From assembly GCF_044383835.1 (NCBI RefSeq), contig NZ_JBISEP010000002.1:190073-254072 (forward strand): DNA of 64,000 bases, in the 5' to 3' direction. The notes under the pieces are model-generated. The model had not been told where the DNA came from. It worked only from the letters and a program-made list of their open reading frames with translations, and made no database searches. Below, piece by piece: positions 26,177 through 34,912 of the stretch. Source of the stretch: Paraliobacillus sp044383835 (GTDB lineage Bacteria; Bacillota; Bacilli; Bacillales; Amphibacillaceae). Position numbers and translations under genes: made by a program. Numbering within the stretch: position 1 is the first letter of the stretch; the number at the start of each line of letters is the position of its first letter.

Positions 26177-26899
26177 TCATAAATTTGTATCATTATATGT
26201 CACAACATAATTGTGATTTTCAGTATTATAGTACCCTTCACTATATTCGACAACTTTCCCATTTTCATCACTTGAACGTCGTATTCTTTTCAATACAGGC
26301 ATACCTTCCTCTATTTGTAATACCTCACTAACCCGAGAAGGTACAACGGAAACTGAAAATTCATCACGAAAAGATTCTAGCCGAATATTAAACTGCTCTA
26401 AAAAACGATATAACGAGGATATTTGAGCATACTTTAGCTCTTCATCACTTAAAGGTAATAAAACGAAGTGATTAAAATAAATATATGGATTACCGTTCAA
26501 GAAATATACCCGCTCCACCTTAACACAATAATCACCAAATATAGCATGAAGCGGAGAATCAAGTGATAATGGAACCCGCTTTACACTTAATATTTTTTTG
26601 GTCATTTGGTGTCCTTCTTCTACTAAAACTTCTGTAAAGCGCTTTCCCTTAGAAAGTCGAGCCCCGGCAGTATTTGCAATTACTTTTGTTCCTTTTCCAC
26701 TTTTCTTCTGAAGATACCCCTCTTGAACTAATTCCTTAATTGCATTCCTCACTGTGATTTTACTAACTTCAAATTCAGCTTCTAATTGAGGCTCAGATGG
26801 AATTTTTGTATTTAATGGATATTCACCATTTAAAATACGATCCTTTATTATCTCTTTAATCTGCAAATACAATAAACCTTTGCTTCTTTTAATCTCCAT
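26177..26899 (-). CDS. GntR/HutC-family regulator with UTRA domain
   Basis: 240 residues: a winged helix at residues ~8-72 (IPSEPQLEAEFEVSKITVRNAIKEL) and a UTRA effector domain from ~90. UTRA regulators usually bind phosphorylated sugars or sugar acids. It is the last gene of the deacetylase-lyase-aldolase-kinase operon, 15 bases after the kinase gene, so it is autoregulated with that operon. It is the best candidate to bind the near-identical palindromes at 30952 and 36706. Confidence 0.9.
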   Translation of the reverse strand: MEIKRSKGLLYLQIKEIIKDRILNGEYPLNTKIPSEPQLEAEFEVSKITVRNAIKELVQEGYLQKKSGKGTKVIANTAGARLSKGKRFTEVLVEEGHQMTKKILSVKRVPLSLDSPLHAIFGDYCVKVERVYFLNGNPYIYFNHFVLLPLSDEELKYAQISSLYRFLEQFNIRLESFRDEFSVSVVPSRVSEVLQIEEGMPVLKRIRRSSDENGKVVEYSEGYYNTENHNYVVTYNDTNL

Positions 26900-26914
26900 T
26901 ACTAGTCTCCTAAC

Positions 26915-27928
26915 TTACCTTTTAATATCTGCTGTCGTTCCTATCATGGCAGACATAATTTCTGCTTCTGTTGACATCGGTGTATCACCAGAAATTGTAC
27001 ACGCTAGCATACCTGAAGCAACAGCGAATTCTACTGTCTTTTTTTCTGAAAAACCAGCAAGCTCCCCGTGCAAAACACCACTTGCAAATGCATCGCCAGA
27101 ACCGATTCGATCATAGACAGAAAAAGATCGATTCTCTGAAAATACAAAAGTATTATTTTTATACATATACCCTCTTAATACATGTGTATTATCGCTATTA
27201 ATCTTTCGATGCGTTCCTGCTACCGTTTTAATATTAAACTTTTCCGCTACCATAGGAATAAGCTCTTTTAATTGTTCTTCTTTTGTTGTTTTAGCTGTTT
27301 CCATCCCCAAAACAAACATGGCATCCTTTTCATTCATCAGAACAATATCAGCTATAGCGAGCATGTCTTCGTAATGTGGTTTGGCTTGTGCATAACTACC
27401 TTCCCATAAAGATGGGCGATAATTACAATCAAAGCAGACGATCCCACCTTTTTCTTTTACTTTCTTAGCCAAAAGCTTCATATTCTCACGCACTTGATCA
27501 GTCATAGCTAATGTAATTCCACAAAAATGAATCATATCAGCTTTTTCAGCAATTTCATCCATATCATAGTCCGCTACGTTGGCTGTATTAAAGCTACTTT
27601 CTAAACGATTGGTATACGTTACACGACTAGGACGTTGGGCAAAACCATTTTCTAAAAAAAACATTCCAATATATTTATCGCCTCTAGAAATGAAATCTTT
27701 TTGGATCCCTAACCGTTGTAAAAAAGATATAGCTGCATCTCCCAATGGATTATCTGGAATTTTTGTGGCGAGGTACCCGTCATAACCTAGCTTTGTCATG
27801 GCAGAAGCAACGTTTACTCCCGTTCCTGAAAAGGAGTATTGTAAAGCATTTGCTTGTGTTAACAATTCATAACCTGGGACTGTCAGACGCATCATCACTT
27901 CTCCAAATGCGATTATTTTTTTAGCCAT
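26915..27928 (-). CDS. kdgK: PfkB-family sugar (acid) kinase, probable KDG kinase
   Basis: 337 residues of the ribokinase/PfkB fold. The N-terminal IAFGEVMMRL and SGTGVNVASAMTKLG are typical of 2-keto-3-deoxygluconate kinases. The anion-hole/catalytic motif appears as GSGDAF near residue 276, with serine replacing the usual alanine. Neighbouring aldolase and ammonia-lyase genes suggest it phosphorylates KDG, or else the amino-sugar acid before the lyase step. It overlaps the aldolase gene by eight bases. Confidence 0.82.
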   Translation of the reverse strand: MAKKIIAFGEVMMRLTVPGYELLTQANALQYSFSGTGVNVASAMTKLGYDGYLATKIPDNPLGDAAISFLQRLGIQKDFISRGDKYIGMFFLENGFAQRPSRVTYTNRLESSFNTANVADYDMDEIAEKADMIHFCGITLAMTDQVRENMKLLAKKVKEKGGIVCFDCNYRPSLWEGSYAQAKPHYEDMLAIADIVLMNEKDAMFVLGMETAKTTKEEQLKELIPMVAEKFNIKTVAGTHRKINSDNTHVLRGYMYKNNTFVFSENRSFSVYDRIGSGDAFASGVLHGELAGFSEKKTVEFAVASGMLACTISGDTPMSTEAEIMSAMIGTTADIKR

Positions 27929-28673
27929 ATTTCGTAACCAAACCTTTCGTAATTGCTAATAATTCCTTTACATCTTCCTCATTTGTATCACCTGTTTCTT
28001 TATCAATAATTGACGAATAAACATGGGGAATAATTTTAGGTACTTTTGCTTCTAATGCAATTTCTAATATGGTTGAAAAATTACCTAAATCAATACCACC
28101 AGTTGGTTCTAAAGCAAAACCCTCTTCACCACAAGCTTTTGCCACTGCACGAAACTCATCTTCATGGTTTAGCCCTTTCATTGGAAAGTACTTCAGTGCA
28201 TTACCACCCATATCACGCACAAGAGAAATGGCTGCTTTAATTGGAACGATTGCCTTATCTTCTATTCTACCACTTAGTGGGCCAGTTGAGATATTGACAT
28301 AACCAACTTTTCCTGTTGGAGACACTAGTGAGTTAATCCAACTATCTTGTTTATCTAAATTAGCTCGTGTTGCTCCTACCGATGGAAAAACTTGGTTGAC
28401 ATGACTACCCGGATAAAATTTTACGATTTCTGCGACTACAGCAGCCTGTTTATTGTCACCTGCTCCCAATCCAATGGAAACAGCTTGATCAATGGCTGCT
28501 CCATATTCTTTCATTGCTACAACAGCTTCATCAACAGTATTATAATCTTTAGAAAGGACTCCAACTAAAACATGTCCTTCTGCCGCTTCGAAAACCTTCT
28601 TTGCATTTTCAATACTACTTGCTAAAACATTTAATGCTACTCGATTTTGATAAAAATATTTTTCTATGTTCAT
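27921..28673 (-). CDS. dgaF: DgaF-type 2-dehydro-3-deoxy-6-phosphogluconate aldolase
   Basis: 250 residues matching the KDGP aldolase family of the Salmonella D-glucosaminate pathway (DgaF), which splits KDG-6-phosphate into pyruvate and glyceraldehyde-3-phosphate. Landmarks are VALNVLASSIENAKKVFEA at the start, VNISTGPLSGRIEDKAIVP in the middle, and KYFPMKGL and ALEPTGGIDL in the barrel. This family is distinct from the classical Eda aldolase. The gene lies between the lyase and kinase genes with almost no spacing. Confidence 0.85.
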   Translation of the reverse strand: MNIEKYFYQNRVALNVLASSIENAKKVFEAAEGHVLVGVLSKDYNTVDEAVVAMKEYGAAIDQAVSIGLGAGDNKQAAVVAEIVKFYPGSHVNQVFPSVGATRANLDKQDSWINSLVSPTGKVGYVNISTGPLSGRIEDKAIVPIKAAISLVRDMGGNALKYFPMKGLNHEDEFRAVAKACGEEGFALEPTGGIDLGNFSTILEIALEAKVPKIIPHVYSSIIDKETGDTNEEDVKELLAITKGLVTKYG

Positions 28674-28675
28674 TA

Positions 28676-29782
28676 TTACTCTCCTCCTAATAAAATATCT
28701 TTTAACCTGTCTTTAATTATATGAATCTCGTCAGCTTTTAATGGGCGAGGGTCAATATCAAAGAAACCTTGTCGCACACCGTAATCTCTCGTATAAATGG
28801 CAATCTCACCATTTTTCAGCTTATCATTTACTTCTTGTGCTGTTGTATGTGCATGTACTGGGTCAATATGTACTCTCCCTCTAAATATTGCTCTCCCTGC
28901 TTCATCTTGAACTATTTTTACCTCCACTCCGTTTATAGCGTCAAGCGGCTGTAACACTGCAAGGCTTTCCTTTTCTTTTTCGCTGTTATCTTGTTTAACA
29001 AAAAACTCATCCAGTGCTTGTAATAAGCCAAAGGTCGATTCCTTTCCAACCTTCATACTTCTGCCAATACCATGTAATTGAACTTTTAGCCATTCAATAT
29101 ATTGTTTTTTACCAGCAACAATTCCGGAAGTAGGCCCTTCAATTGCTTTCGATCCACTATAAATAGCTAGGTCAGACATTGTCACATATTTCTTTACATC
29201 TTCTTCAGCAGCAGCATCCACAATTAGCGGAACCTGATTGTCTTGAGCAACTCTCCACGCCTCTTCCACAGAAATCATATTTTTTTGTACAGCATGATGA
29301 GACTTTACATATAGAATTGCAGCAGTGTTTTGATTAATCGCATCGGCAATATGAGTCGCTTTCCCTTCATTAGCATACCCTACCTCTACTAAGTTTCCTC
29401 CCCCAAGGTGCACCATTGTTTCAATAGGAGCACCGTATTGGACATTATGACCTTTAAGCAAGATAATTTCATTTTTCAGTATTGCTTCTTGATGCAACCG
29501 CTCACTTTTACGACGATTCCCTTCCGTAATAATCGCTGCTACAGATAACGCAATACCACTTGACGCAGAGTTAACAACAACCGCCGCTTCTGATCGAAGG
29601 AGATTAGCAATATGTTCTCCGGCCTTATCGACTAAATCAGCTATTTCCACATAATTTTTCCCACCTGTTTTCATTGCTTCCATCACCGTATCAGATGGAG
29701 CAGAGACACCTAAAATACTCATTCTTCCACTTGCATTAATTACTCTTTTTAATCCATATTTAGCATTCAATGAATTGTCCAT
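28676..29782 (-). CDS. dgaE: DgaE-type PLP-dependent amino-sugar-acid ammonia-lyase
   Basis: About 368 residues of the SelA/DgaE PLP fold. The Schiff-base lysine is K212 in YSGSKAIEGPTSG, and IVDAAAEED supplies the pyridine-nitrogen aspartate. Salmonella DgaE converts D-glucosaminate-6-phosphate to KDG-6-phosphate plus ammonia. The start is ATG 29782 with AAAGGAG about ten bases upstream, overlapping the deacetylase gene by 23 bases. Whether it prefers a phosphorylated substrate is uncertain, since the locus lacks the PTS that phosphorylates it in Salmonella. Confidence 0.82.
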   Translation of the reverse strand: MDNSLNAKYGLKRVINASGRMSILGVSAPSDTVMEAMKTGGKNYVEIADLVDKAGEHIANLLRSEAAVVVNSASSGIALSVAAIITEGNRRKSERLHQEAILKNEIILLKGHNVQYGAPIETMVHLGGGNLVEVGYANEGKATHIADAINQNTAAILYVKSHHAVQKNMISVEEAWRVAQDNQVPLIVDAAAEEDVKKYVTMSDLAIYSGSKAIEGPTSGIVAGKKQYIEWLKVQLHGIGRSMKVGKESTFGLLQALDEFFVKQDNSEKEKESLAVLQPLDAINGVEVKIVQDEAGRAIFRGRVHIDPVHAHTTAQEVNDKLKNGEIAIYTRDYGVRQGFFDIDPRPLKADEIHIIKDRLKDILLGGE

Positions 29783-30863
29783 TAACAACAACTCCTTTTA
29801 CTTTAATTTGTTTATCACAAAAACGTTCTAGCCCATCTGAATCTGTTAACTTTATTCGTTGATCATCCACAGAAAATAGGGTGAGATTCGCCACATCTCC
29901 AATAACAACCCTTCCTAATTCAGGTTTATTTAACCACTTTGCAGCATTTACTGTAACAGCATCAATCACATCTTTTAAAGCGTAACCTAAATATAAGAAC
30001 TTAGTTAAGGTATCAGCTAAACTATAAACAGGTCCATGCAAACGATTTTTTCGATAAATATCAGTACTTATTGTATGGAGCGGAATACCATGTTCTTTTG
30101 CTTGTTTTGCTGTTGGAAATGAAAAGCTCGCATTGCCATGTCCTACATCTAAGTGAATCCCTTTCTTCATGGCTGCTAAAAATTCAGGAAGTGGCTCTCC
30201 GGCATCGTTAAATAAATTATTTTTTTTACCGTGCAAATAATGGGTGATAACATCTTTTTTCTTAAGCAGCTCAAGGACTCCGGTTATATCCGGCGGGCCT
30301 GAACCGATATGTACCATCAACGGTAAGTTCGTTGCATTAGAAATTTTGCGAGCTATTTCTAAAGGCTCCAAACCGTTTTCTCCCACCACACTGTTGCTGA
30401 TTCTAGCTTTCAATCCAACAATAAAATCTTGATATTTCTCTACGACTGTTTGAACTTCCTCTTCATTTAACCAAGCCAAATCAGATAACTCATCAATTCG
30501 CTGCAAGCCAATTTTAGAAATATTTAAAAATGCAAACACATTTGTTTTAGCCAATTTTGAATGCGCAATCAAATCATGAATTCGATCAGTTCCAGTACTT
30601 CCAGCATCTACAATTGTTGTCACACCTAATTTATAACCAATTTCATCTATTTCATCTCCATAAGGATTAAATTCATGAAATGCGTGTACATGCATATCAA
30701 TCCAACCACTAGAAATATATGCGTTCTGGTCAAAATCTATTATTCTATCCCCCTTCCCTGTATTGGGTGCCGCAATTTCTACAATCTTATTATTAGCAAT
30801 TACAAGATCAATCGTTTTTTCATCTGTCGTTTTCACATTCCGTAACACAAACCTATCCTCCAT
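29760..30863 (-). CDS. Amidohydrolase/deacetylase-family metallohydrolase
   Basis: 367 residues of the amidohydrolase superfamily: the metal motif DMHVHAF (near 57), lysine in GLKARIS as the likely carbamylated ligand, and HIGSG, HYLHGK, LDVGHG and STDIY supplying further ligands. It resembles the EF0837/Atu3266 group, which deacetylates N-acetyl compounds and is commonly encoded beside DgaE-like lyases. It is the first gene of the operon. The likely role is removal of an N-acetyl group from an amino-sugar acid before ammonia elimination; this is inference from context. Confidence 0.8.
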   Translation of the reverse strand: MEDRFVLRNVKTTDEKTIDLVIANNKIVEIAAPNTGKGDRIIDFDQNAYISSGWIDMHVHAFHEFNPYGDEIDEIGYKLGVTTIVDAGSTGTDRIHDLIAHSKLAKTNVFAFLNISKIGLQRIDELSDLAWLNEEEVQTVVEKYQDFIVGLKARISNSVVGENGLEPLEIARKISNATNLPLMVHIGSGPPDITGVLELLKKKDVITHYLHGKKNNLFNDAGEPLPEFLAAMKKGIHLDVGHGNASFSFPTAKQAKEHGIPLHTISTDIYRKNRLHGPVYSLADTLTKFLYLGYALKDVIDAVTVNAAKWLNKPELGRVVIGDVANLTLFSVDDQRIKLTDSDGLERFCDKQIKVKGVVVNGQFIEC

Positions 30864-30951
30864 GTTATCATCCCTTTTTTAAGCCTGTTTGTAAACGCAT
30901 TATTTTTGTTGTGTTAAAATTAGATTATCACCTAATCCAAACCCGGTCAAG

Positions 30952-30970
30952 ATAACGTTATAACGTTTAT
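30952..30970. promoter_or_regulatory. Palindromic operator upstream of the deacetylase-lyase operon
   Basis: AACGTTATAACGTT (30954-30967) is a perfect 14-base palindrome, 91 bases ahead of the operon start. Extended left it reads ATAACGTTATAACGTT. A closely related palindrome, ATAACATTATGATGTT, precedes the importer operon at 36706. The pair probably binds the GntR regulator encoded at the end of this operon. Confidence 0.6.
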
Positions 30971-31002
30971 GCAGGTAAAATTATATAAAAACATTTTTAT
31001 AT

Positions 31003-31044
31003 GAAAAAGCTGAGCTAAATGATATCGTTTAGCTCAGCTTTTTC
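31003..31044 (-). terminator. Intrinsic terminator of the importer-lactonase operon
   Basis: A perfect 17-bp stem, starting GAAAAAGCTGAGC (31003-31019) and ending GCTCAGCTTTTTC (31028-31044), eight-base loop. It lies 12 bases past the lactonase stop. The stem itself ends in a T-run on the minus strand. It separates the two linked operons. Confidence 0.88.
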
Positions 31045-31055
31045 ATAGGCTTTTT

Positions 31056-32123
31056 TTAAGGTAATAAATTAAATGCTTTGAGACACACAGGTGCGTTCAT
31101 AGAATATTTAACACCAGTATATTTAGGGGTGCCATTAGCTTGAATTTCCATTGCTACAATAGAGTTCGTATGTTGATTAGCAATAAACATAACTGTTTCA
31201 TCAGGAGTAATAATAAAATTTCTCGGCCATTTACCTTCTGTTGACACATTATCAGTATAGGTTAACAAGCCATTATGGTTTATTTGAAACACAGAAATAC
31301 TGTCATGTCCTCGATTCGATGTATATAAAAACGATTTTTCATGAGCAATATGAATATCAGCACCAAAGTTCTTTTCTTCCATTCCTTCATTGAGTACATT
31401 TATCTCTTGGACCAGTTCAATATTAGAGCATGTCTTATCGTAGCTATAAACTGATATTTGCGAATTAAATTCATTAACAATATATATTTTTCTATGTTTT
31501 GCGTGCACAGCAGCATGTCTCGGGCCCGCTTTAGCAGTAGTAGTAATTTCATTAATTAGAATTAATTTTCCTTTAGTAAATGTATATAAATATATTTTAT
31601 CTAATCCAAGGTCGGTAACAATATATCTATCAGTATTAGGAATTTGTAAAATAGTGTGTGGACGAGATCCCGATGAATATATATGTTGATCTGATAATTC
31701 TGCTATCGTATGATCGTCTGCTAATTGGTAAACTAATATAGAACCTCCTCCATAATTAACAACAAACAAATATCGTTCACTTTCATCAAGCGCAACATAA
31801 CACGGGCCTACTATCTCATCATCTTGTCGATTATTTTTTTCTTCTAAATCGTACGTATTTTCATCGATATGATAACAGGATACTTTTCCTTGCTTAACTT
31901 CACTTATAGCATATAATGTATCTTGATTTTTATTAACAGTGAGATATGAGGGATTAGCAATACCTTTAACCGATGTCAATTGCTTGAAAGAAAATGTCTT
32001 AGTATTAAATGTTAACACTTGTATAGCATCTTCTTCTTCTGTTCCATACCTACCCGTATACACAATAAATCTATCATCTTTAGTAAATATTTTTAACACA
32101 TCCTTTATTACACTTTCAAACAT
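31056..32123 (-). CDS. Lactonase-family (6-phosphogluconolactonase-like) beta-propeller protein
   Basis: 355 residues with seven repeats of a beta-propeller, matching the Lactonase family (PF10282; YkgB/Pgl type). Repeated blade motifs include GPCYVALDESERYLFVVNYG, RPHTILQIPN, GPRHAAVHAKHRKIYIVNE and WPRNFIITPDE. Family members hydrolyse sugar-acid lactones, classically 6-phosphogluconolactone. The last place in an importer operon suggests it opens a sugar lactone derived from the imported compound. The ribosome site before ATG 32123 is weak, so the exact start is uncertain. Confidence 0.8.
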   Translation of the reverse strand: MFESVIKDVLKIFTKDDRFIVYTGRYGTEEEDAIQVLTFNTKTFSFKQLTSVKGIANPSYLTVNKNQDTLYAISEVKQGKVSCYHIDENTYDLEEKNNRQDDEIVGPCYVALDESERYLFVVNYGGGSILVYQLADDHTIAELSDQHIYSSGSRPHTILQIPNTDRYIVTDLGLDKIYLYTFTKGKLILINEITTTAKAGPRHAAVHAKHRKIYIVNEFNSQISVYSYDKTCSNIELVQEINVLNEGMEEKNFGADIHIAHEKSFLYTSNRGHDSISVFQINHNGLLTYTDNVSTEGKWPRNFIITPDETVMFIANQHTNSIVAMEIQANGTPKYTGVKYSMNAPVCLKAFNLLP

Positions 32124-32173
32124 AATAATATATTTAAGAAACTAATCAGGCTTTACTATATTTCACCGTATAC

Positions 32174-32791
32174 TTAAGCCTCTTGATACTCATATTTCGG
32201 AAAGCTTTTAGAAACTGCCCACATGATAAATAATGCAGAAACACTTCCTCCAAAGAAGAATAATAGTGCCGGAACAGAAATCCAAATAATGTAATGAGCG
32301 ACCCATAATCCCCCAAGTACAAATAACGTCAATATAGGATGAGAAAAACTTATAATAAACGGCCATTTAAAATAATCGAACCATGTTAATTTAAAATGAA
32401 CAAATATTGGAAAGAAATAAACACAGACAATAACAAATAAGATTAGGATTCCTAAGACAGTATAGCTTACAAATAAGTAGATAAAACTATCCTGCACTCG
32501 TAATATATTAAACTCTAATACAAGTAGATACCCTATAAAAAACAATAGCAAACCAGCAGTATTTGTTTTAAAAAATTCTGATTTATAAACCTTCCAATAG
32601 GATCGCAGGATTGGGGTTTCCTCCTCACCGTTAATCCATTTTCTCACAATAGAAAACATCGCAGTAGTTGCAGGCATAAATCCGAAAACAACTAATCCCA
32701 TAGCACTAAACAAAATCCAGCAAATATTTAAATACGCTAACCGAAGTGTCCACACTGCAAATCGATAATATACATTAACAAAGGAATCCAT
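32174..32791 (-). CDS. DUF624 (YesL-like) membrane protein, second copy
   Basis: 205 residues, about five membrane helices, with the DUF624 pattern WILFSAMGLVVFGFMPATTA near residue 25. It is exactly as long as the DUF624 protein encoded at 17686 and aligned with it at the N-terminus, so the two are paralogues serving separate importers. It lies 47 bases after the importer permease gene. Function unknown. Confidence 0.85.
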   Translation of the reverse strand: MDSFVNVYYRFAVWTLRLAYLNICWILFSAMGLVVFGFMPATTAMFSIVRKWINGEEETPILRSYWKVYKSEFFKTNTAGLLLFFIGYLLVLEFNILRVQDSFIYLFVSYTVLGILILFVIVCVYFFPIFVHFKLTWFDYFKWPFIISFSHPILTLFVLGGLWVAHYIIWISVPALLFFFGGSVSALFIMWAVSKSFPKYEYQEA

Positions 32792-32837
32792 TTCTCTGCC
32801 TCCTTGCTCTTATGCCGTCATATGCTGTCACGTAACA

Positions 32838-33734
32838 TTACTCTTTAACTGAACCAATCAAAACACCTTTAACAAAGAAGCGTTGCAAGAAAGGATACAC
32901 AATTAACAACGGTAAGGCTGAAACGATAATCACAGCATACTTTACTAAGGAAGCTGTTTTTACTTGGTCGGAAAATGACTGCGCAGCACCCGCTGCCGTC
33001 GCTGCACTATCTGCACTTACTTCATTTAAGATTAAGATTTGTCTTAAAATTAATTGTAATGGAAATAATTTTTCATCTGACAAATAGATCAATGCATTAA
33101 AGTACTGGTTCCATAAGGCTACAGCATGAAATAATGCCATTACTGCAATAATTGGTAGGGACAATGGAAGAACCACTTTAAGAAATAAATAAAAATCACT
33201 TGCCCCATCTATCTTGGAAGCTTCTACTAATTGATCTGGAATGGTTTGCTGAAAGAATGTTCGTGCAACAAGTACAGACCAAGCACCAATAACACCAGGA
33301 ATTACTATCGCCCACATCGTATCAACCATCCCTAGATTTTTAACTACTAAGTATGTTGGGATTAGTCCACCATTAAATAGCATTGTGAACAAAATAAACC
33401 ATAACAATATCTTTTTTCCCATTAATTCCTTCCTTGATAATGCATAAGCAGAAGGGAGCAAAATGAACAAATGTATTAATACACCAGTAACTGTATAAAT
33501 AATTGTATTACGATATCCGATCCAAATGGCATCATTTTGAAATACACGTGTAAATCCATCTAATGTAATATCTACAGGCCATAACCACATCTCACCAGAA
33601 TTCACGGCTTGCGGGTCACTAATGGATGCGCTAATAACAAAGATCAACGGATAAATAATGATTAACGTAATTAACAACACAAATAACAAATTCAACCTAT
33701 CGAACGCTTTATCAGATAAAGTGAAACGAGACAT
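32838..33734 (-). CDS. lplC: CUT1 ABC permease, LplC/YtcP type
   Basis: About 298 residues with six membrane helices. The EAA loop VEASKIDGASDFYLFLKVVLP and C-terminus QRFFVKGVLIGSVKE are typical of the LplC/YtcP subgroup. The inserted segment near AATAAGAAQSFSDQVKTASLVKYA is also characteristic. The start is ATG 33734, with GGAGGT six bases upstream; it overlaps nothing, whereas an ATG six codons earlier would overlap the preceding gene. It works with the LplB-type partner. Confidence 0.9.
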   Translation of the reverse strand: MSRFTLSDKAFDRLNLLFVLLITLIIIYPLIFVISASISDPQAVNSGEMWLWPVDITLDGFTRVFQNDAIWIGYRNTIIYTVTGVLIHLFILLPSAYALSRKELMGKKILLWFILFTMLFNGGLIPTYLVVKNLGMVDTMWAIVIPGVIGAWSVLVARTFFQQTIPDQLVEASKIDGASDFYLFLKVVLPLSLPIIAVMALFHAVALWNQYFNALIYLSDEKLFPLQLILRQILILNEVSADSAATAAGAAQSFSDQVKTASLVKYAVIIVSALPLLIVYPFLQRFFVKGVLIGSVKE

Positions 33735-33745
33735 GTTCTTACCTC

Positions 33746-34681
33746 CTACCATAAGCTGTTATTACTAATTTTTCTAGCAATCTGATTAACTGTAATTAAT
33801 AGAACAATATTGATCATCGATTCAAATAAACCAATCGCTGCCGCAAAGCTGTATTGCCCTTCCAACAAACCTGTTTCATAGACAAATGTTTGGATGATGT
33901 CTGAGGTTTCAGAATTTAAGTTGTTTTGCATGAGCAAAACTTTCTCAAACCCTATTTGCATAAAGTTACCTATATTTAGGATGAACAATATAATAATGGT
34001 TGGTAATATTGTAGGTATATTGATATGTATAATGCGTTGAAATCTCGTCGCACCATCCACTTTTGCTGCTTCATGTAGCTCGGGATTCACGGCAGCAAGC
34101 GCTGCAAGGTATATAATCGTCCCCCATCCAAGTGACTGCCATTGCCCTGACCAAACAAATATATGTCTAAACCATTCTGGACTAGTAAGAAAATGAATTG
34201 GTTCCATTCCAAATAGTCGAATAACATGATTAACTAACCCAGTGTTCGGATCAAGAAATGCAACTAGCATGCCAACAACAACTACTACAGAAATAAAATG
34301 CGGTGCATACGTTAGTGTTTGTGACCATTTCTTAAACGCACCATTTCTTAATTCATTCAATGATAAAGCAAAAATAATCGGTAAAGGAAACAAGAGAAGA
34401 TTGTAAGCATTCAAAATAATTGTGTTTTTTAACAGCCTCCAAAAATAATAGGATTCAAAAAATCTCTCAAAATGTTCGAATCCTACAAAAGGACTTCCAA
34501 ACATACCAAGGTTTGCGAAATAATCCTTGAAGGCAATTTGAATACCATACATGGGAATGTAATGAAAAATAAAGAAGTAGCTGATAGCTGGTAACAGGAA
34601 GATATATAATTGCCAATTTCGTTTTAAATTCTTGACTATTTTAGAATTTCCTTTATTCTTTACTGATTTAACTAATGCCAT
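33746..34681 (-). CDS. lplB: CUT1 ABC permease, LplB type
   Basis: About 311 residues. The N-terminus has WQLYIFLLPAISYFFIFHYIPMYG, the standard first helix of LplB permeases, and the EAA loop is HEAAKVDGATRFQRIIHINIP. The start is ATG 34681 with AAGGGGG about nine bases upstream; an in-frame ATG at 34741 lacks a site. It pairs with LplC and the lipoprotein encoded upstream. No ATPase gene is present, as is usual for this group, which relies on a shared MsmX-type ATPase. Confidence 0.9.
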   Translation of the reverse strand: MALVKSVKNKGNSKIVKNLKRNWQLYIFLLPAISYFFIFHYIPMYGIQIAFKDYFANLGMFGSPFVGFEHFERFFESYYFWRLLKNTIILNAYNLLLFPLPIIFALSLNELRNGAFKKWSQTLTYAPHFISVVVVVGMLVAFLDPNTGLVNHVIRLFGMEPIHFLTSPEWFRHIFVWSGQWQSLGWGTIIYLAALAAVNPELHEAAKVDGATRFQRIIHINIPTILPTIIILFILNIGNFMQIGFEKVLLMQNNLNSETSDIIQTFVYETGLLEGQYSFAAAIGLFESMINIVLLITVNQIARKISNNSLW

Positions 34682-34912
34682 ACTATTAAACCCCCTTATT
34701 ACAATATGAACGACTAATAAAATATCATTAACCTCAAACATTTAGCATCAAAAGTAAAAAGGGCATGATGTCCACAATATTCTTGTAAGCGTTTTCCGAT
34801 TTGTTATTGTTTGTCATGCCCATGACTCATATTTTTCTACTCAAACAAATATCATAGCTGGCTTAACAAGTTGATTGTCTTATTTTTAGTCCGAAAAGAT
34901 CTGGAACTTATT

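Noticed and set aside
30885..30900. cre-like sequence near TGTAAACGCATTAT before the deacetylase operon
   Set aside because: It misses key consensus positions on both strands.
31056..32123. Lactonase as the housekeeping 6-phosphogluconolactonase
   Set aside because: Its place at the end of an inducible importer operon argues for a dedicated role, although the family fold alone cannot decide.
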